64,000 nt of DNA. It comes from JBFAPK01 sp040676675. GTDB taxonomy: Bacteria; Actinomycetota; Actinomycetes; Mycobacteriales; Micromonosporaceae. The stretch covers positions 113,238-177,237 of the forward strand of contig NZ_JBFAPK010000013.1 of NCBI RefSeq assembly GCF_040676675.1, given 5' to 3'. Made by a program: the position numbers and the translations under genes. Of the stretch, positions 50,215-62,332 are shown in pieces (the stretch's first letter is position 1; every line of letters starts with the position of its first letter). The notes beneath the pieces are model-generated. The model did no database searches. It was not told the DNA's origin and saw only the letters and a program-made list of their open reading frames with translations.

Positions 50215-51134
50215 TCAAGCACCTGCTCTCCGGCGGCGACCTGGACGCCCGGACCGCGACCCAGATCCTGGACACCGCGGCCGAGATGGCCTCGGTGGCC
50301 GGCCGCGAGGTGAAGAAGCTGCCGGCCCTGCGCGGCCGTACCGTGGTCAACCTCTTCTACGAGGACTCCACCCGGACCCGGATCTCGTTCGAGGCGGCGG
50401 CGAAGCGCCTCTCCGCCGATGTGATCAACTTCTCGGCCAAGGGGTCGAGCGTCTCCAAGGGCGAGAGCCTCAAGGACACCGCGCTCACGCTGCAGGCGAT
50501 GGGGGCCGACGCCGTGGTGGTCCGCCACCCCGCCTCCGGCGCCCCGCACCGGCTGGCCAACTGGGTCGACGGCTCGGTGGTCAACGCCGGCGACGGTACG
50601 CACGAGCACCCGACCCAGGCGCTGCTCGACGCGTACACCATGCGGGCCCGGCTCGGCCGCCTCGCCGGACTCCAGGTCGCCGTGGTCGGCGACGTGCTGC
50701 ACAGCCGGGTGGCCCGCTCCAACGTGCTGCTGCTCTCGACGCTGGGGGCGAAGGTCACCCTGGTCGGGCCGCCGACGCTGCTGCCGGTCGACATCGGTAC
50801 CGCGCTCGCGCCGGGCACCGACGTCTCCTACGACCTCGACGCGGTGCTGCCCGGCTGCGACGTGGTGATGATGCTGCGGGTGCAGCGGGAGCGGATGGCC
50901 GACTCCTACTTCCCCTCGGCGCGTGAGTACGCCCGGCGGTACGGGCTGGACGGCCCGAGGATGCGCCGCCTGCCCGAGCACGCGATCGTCATGCACCCCG
51001 GACCGATGAACCGGGGCATGGAGATCGCTCCCGAAGTCGCTGACTCGGCCCGGTCCACCATCGTCGAACAGGTCACCAACGGCGTCTCCGTCCGCATGGC
51101 CGTGCTGTACCTGCTGCTAGGGGGAAAGAACTGA
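50211..51134 (+). CDS. pyrB: Aspartate carbamoyltransferase catalytic subunit
   Basis: 307 residues. Carbamoyl-phosphate loop YEDSTRTRISFEAAAKRL, Lys in SVSKGESLKDTALTLQ, HPTQALLDAYTM and the aspartate-binding LRVQRERMADSYFP. Second step of pyrimidine synthesis. There is no pyrI regulatory chain; in actinomycetes the catalytic chain stands alone. Coupled to pyrR and, by TGATG, to pyrC. Confidence 0.96.
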   Translation: MIKHLLSGGDLDARTATQILDTAAEMASVAGREVKKLPALRGRTVVNLFYEDSTRTRISFEAAAKRLSADVINFSAKGSSVSKGESLKDTALTLQAMGADAVVVRHPASGAPHRLANWVDGSVVNAGDGTHEHPTQALLDAYTMRARLGRLAGLQVAVVGDVLHSRVARSNVLLLSTLGAKVTLVGPPTLLPVDIGTALAPGTDVSYDLDAVLPGCDVVMMLRVQRERMADSYFPSAREYARRYGLDGPRMRRLPEHAIVMHPGPMNRGMEIAPEVADSARSTIVEQVTNGVSVRMAVLYLLLGGKN

Positions 51135-52456
51135 TGAGCGAGCCGGTACGGCCCTCGTACCTGATCAAGGGAGCCCGGTTGGTCGGCGCCGCGCCGACCG
51201 ACCTGCTGCTCCGCGACGGCGCGGTGGTGGCCACCGGGTCCGGCCTGGACGGCCGCGGCGCCGAGGTGGTCGACGCGGCCGGGCTGGTGGCCCTGCCCGG
51301 CCTGGTCGACCTCCACACCCACCTGCGCGAACCGGGCCGGGAGGACGCCGAGACGGTCGAGTCCGGCTCCCGCGCCGCGGCCCTGGGCGGCTACACCGCC
51401 GTCTGCGCCATGGCCAACACCTCGCCGGTGGCGGACACCGCCGGCGTGGTCGAGCAGGTCTGGCGGCTGGGCCGCGAGGCCGGGCTGGTCGACGTGCAGC
51501 CGGTCGGCGCGGTCACCGTCGGCCTCGCCGGCGAGCGCCTCGCCGAGCTGGGCGCGATGGCGACCTCGGCGGCCCGGGTGCGGATCTTCTCGGACGACGG
51601 GCACTGCGTGGCCGACCCGCGCCTGATGCGGCGCGCGCTGGAGTACGTCAAGGCGTTCGACGGCATCATCGCCCAGCACGCCGAGGAGCCCCGGCTGACC
51701 GAGGGCGCGCAGATGCACGAGGGCGAGGTCTCCACCCGCCTCGGACTGACCGGCTGGCCGGCGGTGGCCGAGGAGGCGATCATCGCCCGGGACGTGCTCC
51801 TCGCCGAGCACGTCGGCAGCCGCCTGCACGTCTGCCACGTCTCCACCGCCGGCAGCGTCGAGGTGCTGCGCCAGGCCAAGGCCCGGGGGGTACGCGTCAC
51901 CGCCGAGGTGACCCCGCACCACCTGCTGCTCACCGACGAGCTGGCCGGCAGCTACGACCCGGTCTACAAGGTGAACCCGCCGCTGCGCACCGCCGCCGAC
52001 GTGGCCGTGCTGCGCGCCGCGCTCGCCGAGGGGATCATCGACGTGGTCGCCACCGACCACGCCCCGCACGCCCTGGAGGACAAGGAGTGCGAGTGGGCGT
52101 ACGCCCGGCCGGGCATGGTCGGGCTGGAGACCGCGCTGCCGGTGCTGCTGCACGTGCTCACCGAGTCGACCGCCCGGGGCCTGGACGACCCGGCGCTCTG
52201 GGAGCTGGTCGCCGAGCGGATGTCGCGTACCCCGGCCCGCATCGCGGGGCTGACCGAGCACGGGCGCGACCCGGCGCTGGGTGTTCCGGCGAACATCACG
52301 CTGGTCGACCCGGCCGCCCGGCGTACCGTCGACCCGGCGGAGCTCGCCAGCCGCAGCCGGAACACCCCCTACGCGGGACGGACGCTGCCGGGACGGATCG
52401 TCGCGACCTTCCTGCACGGCGAACCGACGGTCCTCGACGGAAAGGCAGTCAGGTAA
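51134..52456 (+). CDS. pyrC: Dihydroorotase
   Basis: 440 residues. Class I dihydroorotase: metal-binding LVDLHTHLREPGREDAET, TPHHLLLTDE, and VATDHAPHALEDKE with the catalytic Asp; SRNTPYAGRTLPGRI near the end. Closes carbamoyl aspartate to dihydroorotate. The ATG overlaps the pyrB stop; carA begins right after the stop (no gap). Confidence 0.96.
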   Translation: MSEPVRPSYLIKGARLVGAAPTDLLLRDGAVVATGSGLDGRGAEVVDAAGLVALPGLVDLHTHLREPGREDAETVESGSRAAALGGYTAVCAMANTSPVADTAGVVEQVWRLGREAGLVDVQPVGAVTVGLAGERLAELGAMATSAARVRIFSDDGHCVADPRLMRRALEYVKAFDGIIAQHAEEPRLTEGAQMHEGEVSTRLGLTGWPAVAEEAIIARDVLLAEHVGSRLHVCHVSTAGSVEVLRQAKARGVRVTAEVTPHHLLLTDELAGSYDPVYKVNPPLRTAADVAVLRAALAEGIIDVVATDHAPHALEDKECEWAYARPGMVGLETALPVLLHVLTESTARGLDDPALWELVAERMSRTPARIAGLTEHGRDPALGVPANITLVDPAARRTVDPAELASRSRNTPYAGRTLPGRIVATFLHGEPTVLDGKAVR

Positions 52457-53642
52457 ATGGGCAAGCGTAGGGCTGCGATTCTCGTACTCGAGGACGGGCG
52501 CACGTTCCACGGCGAGGCGTACGGCAGCGTGGGGGAGACCTTCGGCGAGGCCGTCTTCAACACCGGGATGACCGGGTACCAGGAGACGTTGACCGACCCC
52601 TCCTACCACCGGCAGGTGGTGGTGCAGACCGCCCCGCACATCGGCAACACCGGGGTCAACGGCGAGGACGACGAGTCCGGCCGGATCTGGGTCGCCGGCT
52701 ACGTGGTGCGCGACCCGGCCCGGATCGGTTCGAACTGGCGCGCCAGCGGCGGGCTGGAGGACCGGCTCGCCACCGAGGGCGTGGTCGGCATCAGCGGCAT
52801 CGACACCCGCGCGCTCACCCGCCACCTGCGGGAGCGCGGCGCGATGCGGGTCGGCGTCTCCAGCCTCGACGACGACCCGCGCGCGCTGCTGGAACGGGTG
52901 CGCCAGTCGCCGCGGATGGTGGGGGCGGACCTCTCCGCCGAGGTGACCACGGCCCGGCCGTACACGGTCGAGGCCGAGGGCGAGCACCGGTTCACGGTGG
53001 CCGCGCTGGACCTCGGGATCAAGCGGAACGTGCCCCGGCGGCTCGCCGCCCGCGGCGTCACCACGCACGTGCTGCCCGCCAGCACCACCATCGACGAGCT
53101 GATCGCGACCGGCGCGGACGCGGTCTTCTTCTCGCCCGGCCCCGGCGACCCGGCCACCGCCGACCATCCGGTCGCGCTGGCCCGCGAGGTGATGCGCCGG
53201 CGGATGCCGCTGTTCGGCATCTGCTTCGGCAGCCAGATCCTCGGCCGGGCGCTCGGCTTCGGCACGTACAAGCTCGGGTACGGCCATCGCGGCATCAACC
53301 AGCCGGTGCTGGACCGGGCCACCGGCAAGGTCGAGGTGACCAGCCACAATCACGGCTTCGCGGTCGCCTGGCCGGGCCGCGAACCGGATGACAGCGCGGT
53401 CGCCTGGCCGGGCCGCGAACCGGGGCTCGGCGCCGTGGACGCGCCGGCCGGGGAGGCGATCGAGACCGACTTCGGCGCGGTCGAGGTCAGCCACGTCTGC
53501 CTCAACGACAACGTGGTCGAGGGCCTGCGGGCCCGGGAGGTGCCCGCGTTCACCGTCCAGTACCACCCCGAGGCGGCGGCGGGCCCGCACGACGCGGACT
53601 ACCTCTTCGATCGCTTCGCGGAACTCATTGAGGGCGGTAAGA

Positions 53643-53650
<8 letters not shown>
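52457..53650 (+). CDS. carA: Carbamoyl phosphate synthase small subunit
   Basis: 397 residues. N-terminal CPSase domain (FHGEAYGSVGETFGEAVFNT, GMTGYQETLTDPSY) and the class I glutaminase domain with the Cys in PLFGICFGSQILG and His/Glu in VQYHPEAAAGPHD. It produces ammonia from glutamine for CarB. A 12-residue in-frame duplication (AVAWPGREP twice) lies right after the conserved SHNHGFAV. The 3' end overlaps carB by 8 bases. Confidence 0.95.
53360..53423 (+). repeat. 28-bp direct duplication inside carA
   Basis: GCGGTCGCCTGGCCGGGCCG (first 20 of 28 bases) at 53360-53387 and 53396-53423, offset 36 bp, so the reading frame is kept and 12 residues are added to CarA. Confidence 0.9.
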
Positions 53651-57017
<3,367 letters not shown>

Positions 57018-57108
57018 CCGCGCCGGCCCCGGGCCGCCGGCCCGCCCGTCGGGCGGCGCGCCCCGGTGGACCGGGCACCGGGGAGGCGCGCGGCCGGGGT
57101 GGCCGCCG

Positions 57109-58158
57109 GTGATCTTCGAGCGGATGGTCCGTCCCGCGTTGTTCCGCCTCGGCGGCGGCGACGCGGAGACGGCGCACGAGTGGACGCTGCGGCGGCTGGC
57201 GACGCTGGCCGGCCGCCCGGCGGCGCTGGCGCTGCTGCGGGCCCGCTACGGGGTCTCCGCGCCGCGCCGGGTCTTCGGCGTGGAGTTCCCCAACCCGGTG
57301 GGGCTCGCCGCCGGGATGGACAAGGACGGGCGCGCGCTGCCGGCCTGGCCGGCGCTGGGCTTCGGCTTCGTCGAGGTCGGCACGGTCACCGCGCACGCGC
57401 AGCCGGGCAACCCGCGCCCCCGGCTCTTCCGGCTGCCGGCCAGCCGCGCCGTGATCAACCGGATGGGCTTCAACAACGCCGGAGCCGAGGCCCTGGCGCG
57501 GCGGCTGGCCGCGCTGGGGCGCCCGCTCGGCGTACCGCTGGGGATCTCGCTGGGCAAGTCGAAGGTGACCCCGCTGGACGAGGCGGTGGAGGACTACCTC
57601 GCCTCGTACCGCGCCCTGCGCGGGTACGGCGACTACTTCGCCGTCAACGTCTCCTCCCCGAACACCCCGGGGCTGCGCACGCTGCAGGACCGGGAGCACC
57701 TGGACGCGCTGTTGGGGGTGCTCGTCGGCGACCGCCCGATCCTCGTGAAGATCGCACCGGACCTGACCGACCAGGCCATCGCCGAACTGCTGCGGGTCTG
57801 CCTGGACCGGGGCGCGGCCGGGGTCATCGCCACCAACACCACGCTGCGCCGCGACGGGCTCGCCGCCGCCGACGCCGGCCGGGCCGCCGAGGCGGGCGGC
57901 CTCTCCGGGCGGCCGCTGACCGAGCGGGCCCGCGAGGTGGTCCGCTTCGTGCACCGGGAGACCGCCGGGGCGCTGCCCGTGATCGGCGTCGGCGGCATCC
58001 TGGACGCCGACGACGCGGCCCGCATGCTCGACGCCGGGGCGAGCCTGGTGCAGCTCTACACCGGGTTCATCTACGGCGGGCCGGCGCTGGTCCGGGCCGC
58101 CGCCCGCGCCGGCGCCCGTCCGGGCGTCGCGGCCCGCGCCGGGAGCCCGGCGGCGTGA
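57109..58158 (+). CDS. pyrD: Dihydroorotate dehydrogenase (quinone), class 2
   Basis: 349 residues from a GTG. Membrane-associated class 2 type: N-terminal helices (MVRPALFRLGGGDAETAHEW), FMN site NPVGLAAGMDKDG, catalytic Ser in FAVNVSSPNTPGLR, Lys in LVKIAPDLTD and GVGGI at the phosphate site. Electrons go to a quinone, so no pyrK is needed and none is seen. A 91-bp gap follows carB; the last 10 residues (AGARPGVAARAGSPAA) are a low-complexity tail. Overlaps bioA by 4 bases (GTGA). Confidence 0.94.
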   Translation: MIFERMVRPALFRLGGGDAETAHEWTLRRLATLAGRPAALALLRARYGVSAPRRVFGVEFPNPVGLAAGMDKDGRALPAWPALGFGFVEVGTVTAHAQPGNPRPRLFRLPASRAVINRMGFNNAGAEALARRLAALGRPLGVPLGISLGKSKVTPLDEAVEDYLASYRALRGYGDYFAVNVSSPNTPGLRTLQDREHLDALLGVLVGDRPILVKIAPDLTDQAIAELLRVCLDRGAAGVIATNTTLRRDGLAAADAGRAAEAGGLSGRPLTERAREVVRFVHRETAGALPVIGVGGILDADDAARMLDAGASLVQLYTGFIYGGPALVRAAARAGARPGVAARAGSPAA

Positions 58159-59429
58159 CACCGGAGGAGATCCTCGCCGCCGACCGGGCGCACGTCTGGC
58201 ACCCGTACGCGCCGCTGCCGCCGGCCACCGACCCGTACGTGGTACGCGAGGCCAGCGGCGTACGGCTGCGCCTGGCCGACGGGCGGGAACTCGTCGACGG
58301 GATGTCGTCCTGGTGGGCGGCCGTGCACGGGTACCGCCACCCGACGCTGGACGCGGCGATCGTCGACCAGCTCGGCCGGATGAGCCACGTGATGTTCGGC
58401 GGGCTGACCCACGAGCCGGCGACCCGGCTGGCCCGTACCCTCGTCCAGCTCGCCCCGGACGGGCTGGAACACGTCTTCCTCTGCGACTCCGGCTCGGTCT
58501 CGGTCGAGGTCGCGGTGAAGATGGCCCTGCAGTACCAGCGCGGCCGGGGCCGCCCCGAGCGGCACCGGCTGGCGACCTGGCGCGGCGGCTACCACGGCGA
58601 CACGTTCCACCCGATGAGCGTCTGCGATCCCGAGGGCGGGATGCACCACCTCTGGACCGACGTGCTGCCCCGGCAGATCTTCGCGGCGGCACCACCGGAC
58701 GGCTTCGCCGCCCCGGTCGACCCGGCGTACGAGTCCGCGCTGGTCGACGCGGTGGTCCGGCACGCCGACGAGCTGGCCGCGGTCATCGTGGAGCCGGTGG
58801 TGCAGGGCGCTGGCGGGATGCGCTTCCACAACCCGCACTACCTGCGGGTGCTGCGGGAGGTCACCCGGGAGCACGGGGTACTGCTCATCTTCGACGAGAT
58901 CGCCACGGGCTTCGGCCGTACCGGTGCGTTCTTCGCCGCCGAGCACGCCGGGGTGAGCCCGGACGTGATGTGCGTCGGCAAGGCGCTCACCGGCGGCTAC
59001 CTGAGCCTCGCCGCCGCGCTCTGCACCCCCGAGGTGGCTCGGGGCATCTCGGCCTCCGGCGTGCTGGCGCACGGGCCGACGTTCATGGGCAACCCGCTCG
59101 CCTGCGCGGTCGCGAACGCCTCCATCGGGCTGCTGCGCGACGGGAACTGGGCGGCCGAGGTGTCTCGGCTGGAGCGCGGGCTCCGGGCCGGCCTGGAGCC
59201 GCTGCGGGGCGCGCCCGGCGTGGCCGACGTGCGGGTGCTCGGTGCGATCGGCGTCGTGCAGCTCGACCACGAGGTGGACCTGCCCGCCGCGACGGCGGCG
59301 GCGGTGGCCGCCGGGGTCTGGCTGCGCCCGTTCCGCGACCTGGTCTACACGATGCCGCCGTACGTGACGGACGACGAGGACCTGGCGCTCCTCACCGCGG
59401 GCGTGGCGGCCGCGGTCGCGGCGGGCTGA
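58155..59429 (+). CDS. bioA: Adenosylmethionine--8-amino-7-oxononanoate transaminase
   Basis: 424 residues from a GTG overlapping the pyrD stop. Class III aminotransferase with the DAPA-synthase start HVWHPYAPLP, GMSSWWAAVHGYRHP, the PLP pocket SGSVSVEVAVKMALQY, GYHGDTFHPMSV, Asp in FDEIATGFGRTG and the PLP-Lys in CVGKALTGGYLSL. It makes 7,8-diaminopelargonate from SAM and KAPA in biotin synthesis. No other biotin genes are near; placement inside the pyrimidine operon is odd. Confidence 0.93.
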   Translation: MTPEEILAADRAHVWHPYAPLPPATDPYVVREASGVRLRLADGRELVDGMSSWWAAVHGYRHPTLDAAIVDQLGRMSHVMFGGLTHEPATRLARTLVQLAPDGLEHVFLCDSGSVSVEVAVKMALQYQRGRGRPERHRLATWRGGYHGDTFHPMSVCDPEGGMHHLWTDVLPRQIFAAAPPDGFAAPVDPAYESALVDAVVRHADELAAVIVEPVVQGAGGMRFHNPHYLRVLREVTREHGVLLIFDEIATGFGRTGAFFAAEHAGVSPDVMCVGKALTGGYLSLAAALCTPEVARGISASGVLAHGPTFMGNPLACAVANASIGLLRDGNWAAEVSRLERGLRAGLEPLRGAPGVADVRVLGAIGVVQLDHEVDLPAATAAAVAAGVWLRPFRDLVYTMPPYVTDDEDLALLTAGVAAAVAAG

Positions 59430-59919
59430 ACCGCGGTGGGCCGTACCGGTGACGACGGTGCGGTGCCGGCGCCTTCCGCGCCGGCCGTGGCGCGCCGGCC
59501 GTCGTACGGTCGCGCCGCCGGACGGCGCCGGGGCTGGCTTCGGACGGCCGGGCGGCTGTCAGCCTGGCGGTGGAGGGCCGGTCTGGCGGGTGGCCGGCCC
59601 GGGCGGTGGACGGTGGGGCCGGCTTCGGACGGCCGGTCTGGCGGGTGGCCGGCCGGGCGGTGGGCGGCCGGGCCGGCGACGGAGTGCTCGCGGGGCATTG
59701 CCGGGTGGGGGGCTTGGGGCCGGGCGACCGGTTGCCGGCCCGGGGCCGCGTTCGGGGGTTGCGCGTGGGGGAGCGGGCATCCGTGGCGGCGACTGACTGA
59801 CGTGTTGGCGAAGTGGGCTGGCGCATTCGCGCCGCCGGTCCGGCGGCGAGGGCGCCGACCGGTCAGGACATGATCGACAAAAAGGGCAGAATCGACAGAC
59901 AGGGCAGAGGAGAGGGCTG
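59430..59919. other. 490-bp gap with direct repeats and an 18-bp tandem leader
   Basis: Two 32-bp copies containing GGCCGGTCTGGCGGGTGGCC (59576-59608 and 59631-59662). Just before pyrF, ATCGACAAAAAGGGCAGA and ATCGACAGACAGGGCAGA (59873-59890 and 59891-59908) repeat in tandem and overlap its ribosome site (AGGAGAGGG). Reading frames are Arg/Pro/Gly shadows with no supported gene. A promoter for pyrF is likely here, separating it from the pyr operon. Confidence 0.65.
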
Positions 59920-60759
59920 ATGGAGGACTTCGGGGCGCGGCTGCGGCGCGCGATGACGCAACGGGGACCGCTCTGCGTGGGGATCGATCCGCATCCCGCG
60001 CTACTGGAGCGGTGGGGGCTGCCGGACGACGCGGACGGGCTGACCCGCTTCAGCCAGGGGGTCGTCGACGCGCTGGCGGACCGCGTGGCGGTGTTCAAGC
60101 CGCAGTCGGCGTTCTTCGAGCGGTACGGCTCCCGAGGGCTCGCGGTGCTTGAGTCAATTATCCGACAGTTACGGGATGCGGGCTCGATCGTTCTGCTTGA
60201 CGTCAAGCGTGGCGACATCGGTTCGACGGTCAGCGCGTACGCCGACGCGTACCTGAATCCATCCAGCCCCTTGTATGTCGACGCGGTGACCGCGAGCCCC
60301 TATCTCGGGGTCGGATCGCTCGCTCCGATGTTCGACGCGGCGCGCGCGTACGGCGGCGGGGTCTTCGTGCTGGCGCTCACCTCCAACCCCGAGGGCCCGA
60401 GCGTGCAGCACGCCCGCGGTGCCGACGGCCGGACCGTGGCACAGACGGTGATCGACGAGATTTCGCAGCTCAACGCGGGTTCGCGACCATGGGGCAGTTT
60501 CGGTCTGGTGGTCGGAGCGACGATCGGCGAGACCGGACACGACCTCTCCGGAGTGGGCGGCCCGTTGCTCGCGCCGGGGCTCGGCGCGCAGGGGGCGGGC
60601 GCGGCGGACCTGCGTACCGTCTTCGGTCCGAACCTCTCCGCGGTGCTCCCGTCGTACTCCCGCGAGGTGCTTGCCGGGGGCCCGGACGCGTCCGGATTGC
60701 GGGCGGCGGCGGAGCGGGTTCTGGCCGACTGCGAAGCGATCCTGGGCAGCGGATCCTGA
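59920..60759 (+). CDS. pyrF: Orotidine 5'-phosphate decarboxylase (type 2)
   Basis: 279 residues. Actinobacterial type: GPLCVGIDPHPALLERWGLP, VAVFKPQSAFFE, catalytic SIVLLDVKRGDIGSTVSAYA and VTASPYLGVGSL, and VVGATIGETGHDLSGV. Final step to UMP. Its leader contains an 18-bp tandem repeat; mihF follows 176 bp later. Confidence 0.95.
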   Translation: MEDFGARLRRAMTQRGPLCVGIDPHPALLERWGLPDDADGLTRFSQGVVDALADRVAVFKPQSAFFERYGSRGLAVLESIIRQLRDAGSIVLLDVKRGDIGSTVSAYADAYLNPSSPLYVDAVTASPYLGVGSLAPMFDAARAYGGGVFVLALTSNPEGPSVQHARGADGRTVAQTVIDEISQLNAGSRPWGSFGLVVGATIGETGHDLSGVGGPLLAPGLGAQGAGAADLRTVFGPNLSAVLPSYSREVLAGGPDASGLRAAAERVLADCEAILGSGS

Positions 60760-60934
60760 CTGACGAGTCGGTCACCTTGACGCGATCTTGGCGCGCCCAC
60801 GTTGCCGAAAGCTCCGTTGACCGCTAGTTTTCCCCGCGCTGGGAACCGAATACCCCTTTGGTTGCCAGCCACACCACGTTTCACAGATGCGGCGGTGCTT
60901 CCCGCCCGCCGCGATAGGGACCTGAGGAGAACTG

Positions 60935-61252
60935 GTGCCGCTCCCGTCACTGAGCCCCGAGCAGCGCGCAGCCGCGCTGGAGAAGGCTGCGGAGATCCGC
61001 AAAGCTCGTGCTGCCCTGAAGGAGCAGCTCAAGCAGGGCAAGACCACCCTCGCCGCCGTCCTCGAGCGGGCGGAGTCGGACGATGTCGTCGGCAAGCTGA
61101 AGGTTTCGGCCGTTCTGCAGGCCATGCCGGGCATTGGCAAGATCCGGGCGACCCAGATCATGGAGAAGCTGAAGATCGCCGACAGCCGCCGCCTGCGCGG
61201 TCTCGGCGAGCAGCAGCGCAAGGCCCTGCTTGGGGAGTTCTCGGCGAACTAG
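60935..61252 (+). CDS. mihF: Actinobacterial integration host factor (mIHF)
   Basis: 105 residues from a GTG. The mIHF/sIHF family is clear: LSPEQRAAALEKAAEIRKAR, LKEQLKQGKTTLAAVLERAE, then the helix-two-turn-helix MPGIGKIRATQIMEKLKIAD and RRLRGLGEQQRKALL. It binds and bends DNA, assists phage integration and supercoiling and is conserved beside gmk. The protein is short and basic as usual. Confidence 0.96.
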   Translation: MPLPSLSPEQRAAALEKAAEIRKARAALKEQLKQGKTTLAAVLERAESDDVVGKLKVSAVLQAMPGIGKIRATQIMEKLKIADSRRLRGLGEQQRKALLGEFSAN

Positions 61253-61296
61253 TTCGCCGGAACGGGTACAAACAAGCAGTGGGCTGACTCCATCTC

Positions 61297-61453
61297 GGCC
61301 CGCCAGCGGCTGCCGGCACGCGTGCGCGCCGGCCGCCGTGGTCCGGCGGGCCCGGAGCCGCAACACCGGCCCGCCAGCGGGCGTCGGCACGCGTACGAGC
61401 CGGCGCCCGTTGGTCCGGCGGGCGATGCGGTTCGACCCGCCAGTGGGCGCCGG
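61297..61453. repeat. Diverged direct repeats between mihF and gmk
   Basis: Copies of about 55 bp (61297-61351 and 61368-61423), each starting GGCCCGCCAGCGG and ending GTCCGGCGGGC, and a partial third (61436-61453). CCCGCCAG and CGGCGGGC at the ends make each copy foldable as a large stem. No gene is supported in the 251-bp gap. Confidence 0.75.
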
Positions 61454-61503
61454 AGGCAGGACCTTTCCGGCGCTCGCGACAACGCGGGTCGACGAGGAGA
61501 AAC

Positions 61504-62031
61504 ATGCACGGCGGTACGCGCCCGGCGGCTCGGCTCACCGTCCTGACCGGACCCTCCGGGGCCGGCCAGCGCGGGGTGGTCGAGCTCGTCCGGGCGCGTT
61601 CGCCGTTGCTCTGGGTGTCGGTACCGGTGACCACCCGCCCCCGCCGGGAACACGAGGCCGACGGCGTGCACTACCGCTTCGTCGAACCGGTCGAGTTCGC
61701 CCGGCTGGTCGACGCCGACGGGCTGCTGGAGTGGAGCGAGCTGGGCGGCCACCGCTACGGCACCTGCCGGGAGACGGTCGGCGAGCGGCTCCGGGCCGGG
61801 CGGCCGGTGCTGGTCTGCGTCGACCTCGCGGGCGCGCGCCGGGTCCGCCGCGCGGTGCCCGAGGCGCAGCTGGTCTTCCTCGCCCCGCCCGGGGTGACCC
61901 CGTCCGCCGCGCAGGCCCGGGACGTCGACGTGACACTCACCAACGACCAACTCGGGCGTACCGCCGAGGAACTGGTAGGCTTACTCGGTTCATCGTTCCT
62001 GACTCCGGCCCGACCGCCCGACAGCGGTTGA
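61504..62031 (+). CDS. gmk: Guanylate kinase-like protein with a degenerate ATP site
   Basis: 175 residues (typical Gmk about 190-215) from the ATG at 61504 with GAGGAG upstream, at the conserved gmk locus. The GMP half is intact: VTTRPRREHEADGVHYRFV, LLEWSELGGHRYGT, VCVDLAGARRVRRAVP, QLVFLAPP. The P-loop reads GPSGAGQR: the ATP-binding Lys and Ser/Thr (GxGKS) are replaced by Gln22 and Arg23. After APPG the lid (RGTE...RR, about 30-35 residues) is missing, and DVDVTLTNDQLGRTAEELVGLL resumes. It may be inactive as a kinase, or a GMP-binding relative. If so, another Gmk must exist elsewhere. Confidence 0.85.
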   Translation: MHGGTRPAARLTVLTGPSGAGQRGVVELVRARSPLLWVSVPVTTRPRREHEADGVHYRFVEPVEFARLVDADGLLEWSELGGHRYGTCRETVGERLRAGRPVLVCVDLAGARRVRRAVPEAQLVFLAPPGVTPSAAQARDVDVTLTNDQLGRTAEELVGLLGSSFLTPARPPDSG

Positions 62032-62052
62032 GAGACGCAGAGGTTAACTCCC

Positions 62053-62316
62053 GTGGGATCCATCGCCAACCCGGAAGGCATCACCAACCCGCCGATCGAC
62101 GAGCTGCTGGAGAAGACGACCTCCAAGTACGCGCTCGTGATCTTCGCGGCCAAGCGCGCGCGCCAGGTCAACGCCTACTACAGCCAGCTCGGCGAGGGTC
62201 TGCTCGAATACGTCGGTCCCCTGGTGGAGACCACGCCGCAGGAGAAGCCGCTCTCCATCGCGATGCGCGAGATCAACGCGGGCCTGCTCACCGCAGAGCC
62301 GACCGACCAGCCGTAA
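62053..62316 (+). CDS. rpoZ: DNA-directed RNA polymerase omega subunit
   Basis: 87 residues from a GTG. NPPIDELLEKTTSKYALVIF, AAKRARQVNAYYSQLGEGLL and PLSIAMREINAGLL are the actinobacterial omega pattern. Helps assembly of RNA polymerase and in many bacteria carries a ppGpp site with RpoC. Located between gmk-like and coaBC genes in the usual order. Confidence 0.95.
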   Translation: MGSIANPEGITNPPIDELLEKTTSKYALVIFAAKRARQVNAYYSQLGEGLLEYVGPLVETTPQEKPLSIAMREINAGLLTAEPTDQP

Positions 62317-62332
62317 CCGCGGCCGGGCGTCG

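Noticed and set aside
59430..59919. Possible genes of 145, 115 and 117 codons in the gap before pyrF
   Set aside because: All are Gly/Arg/Trp or Pro/Arg-rich frames over repeats with no ribosome site and no conserved motif.
60760..60934. tRNA or small RNA gene in the gap before mihF
   Set aside because: No cloverleaf arms or TTC-loop pattern could be found by eye; short inverted repeats only.
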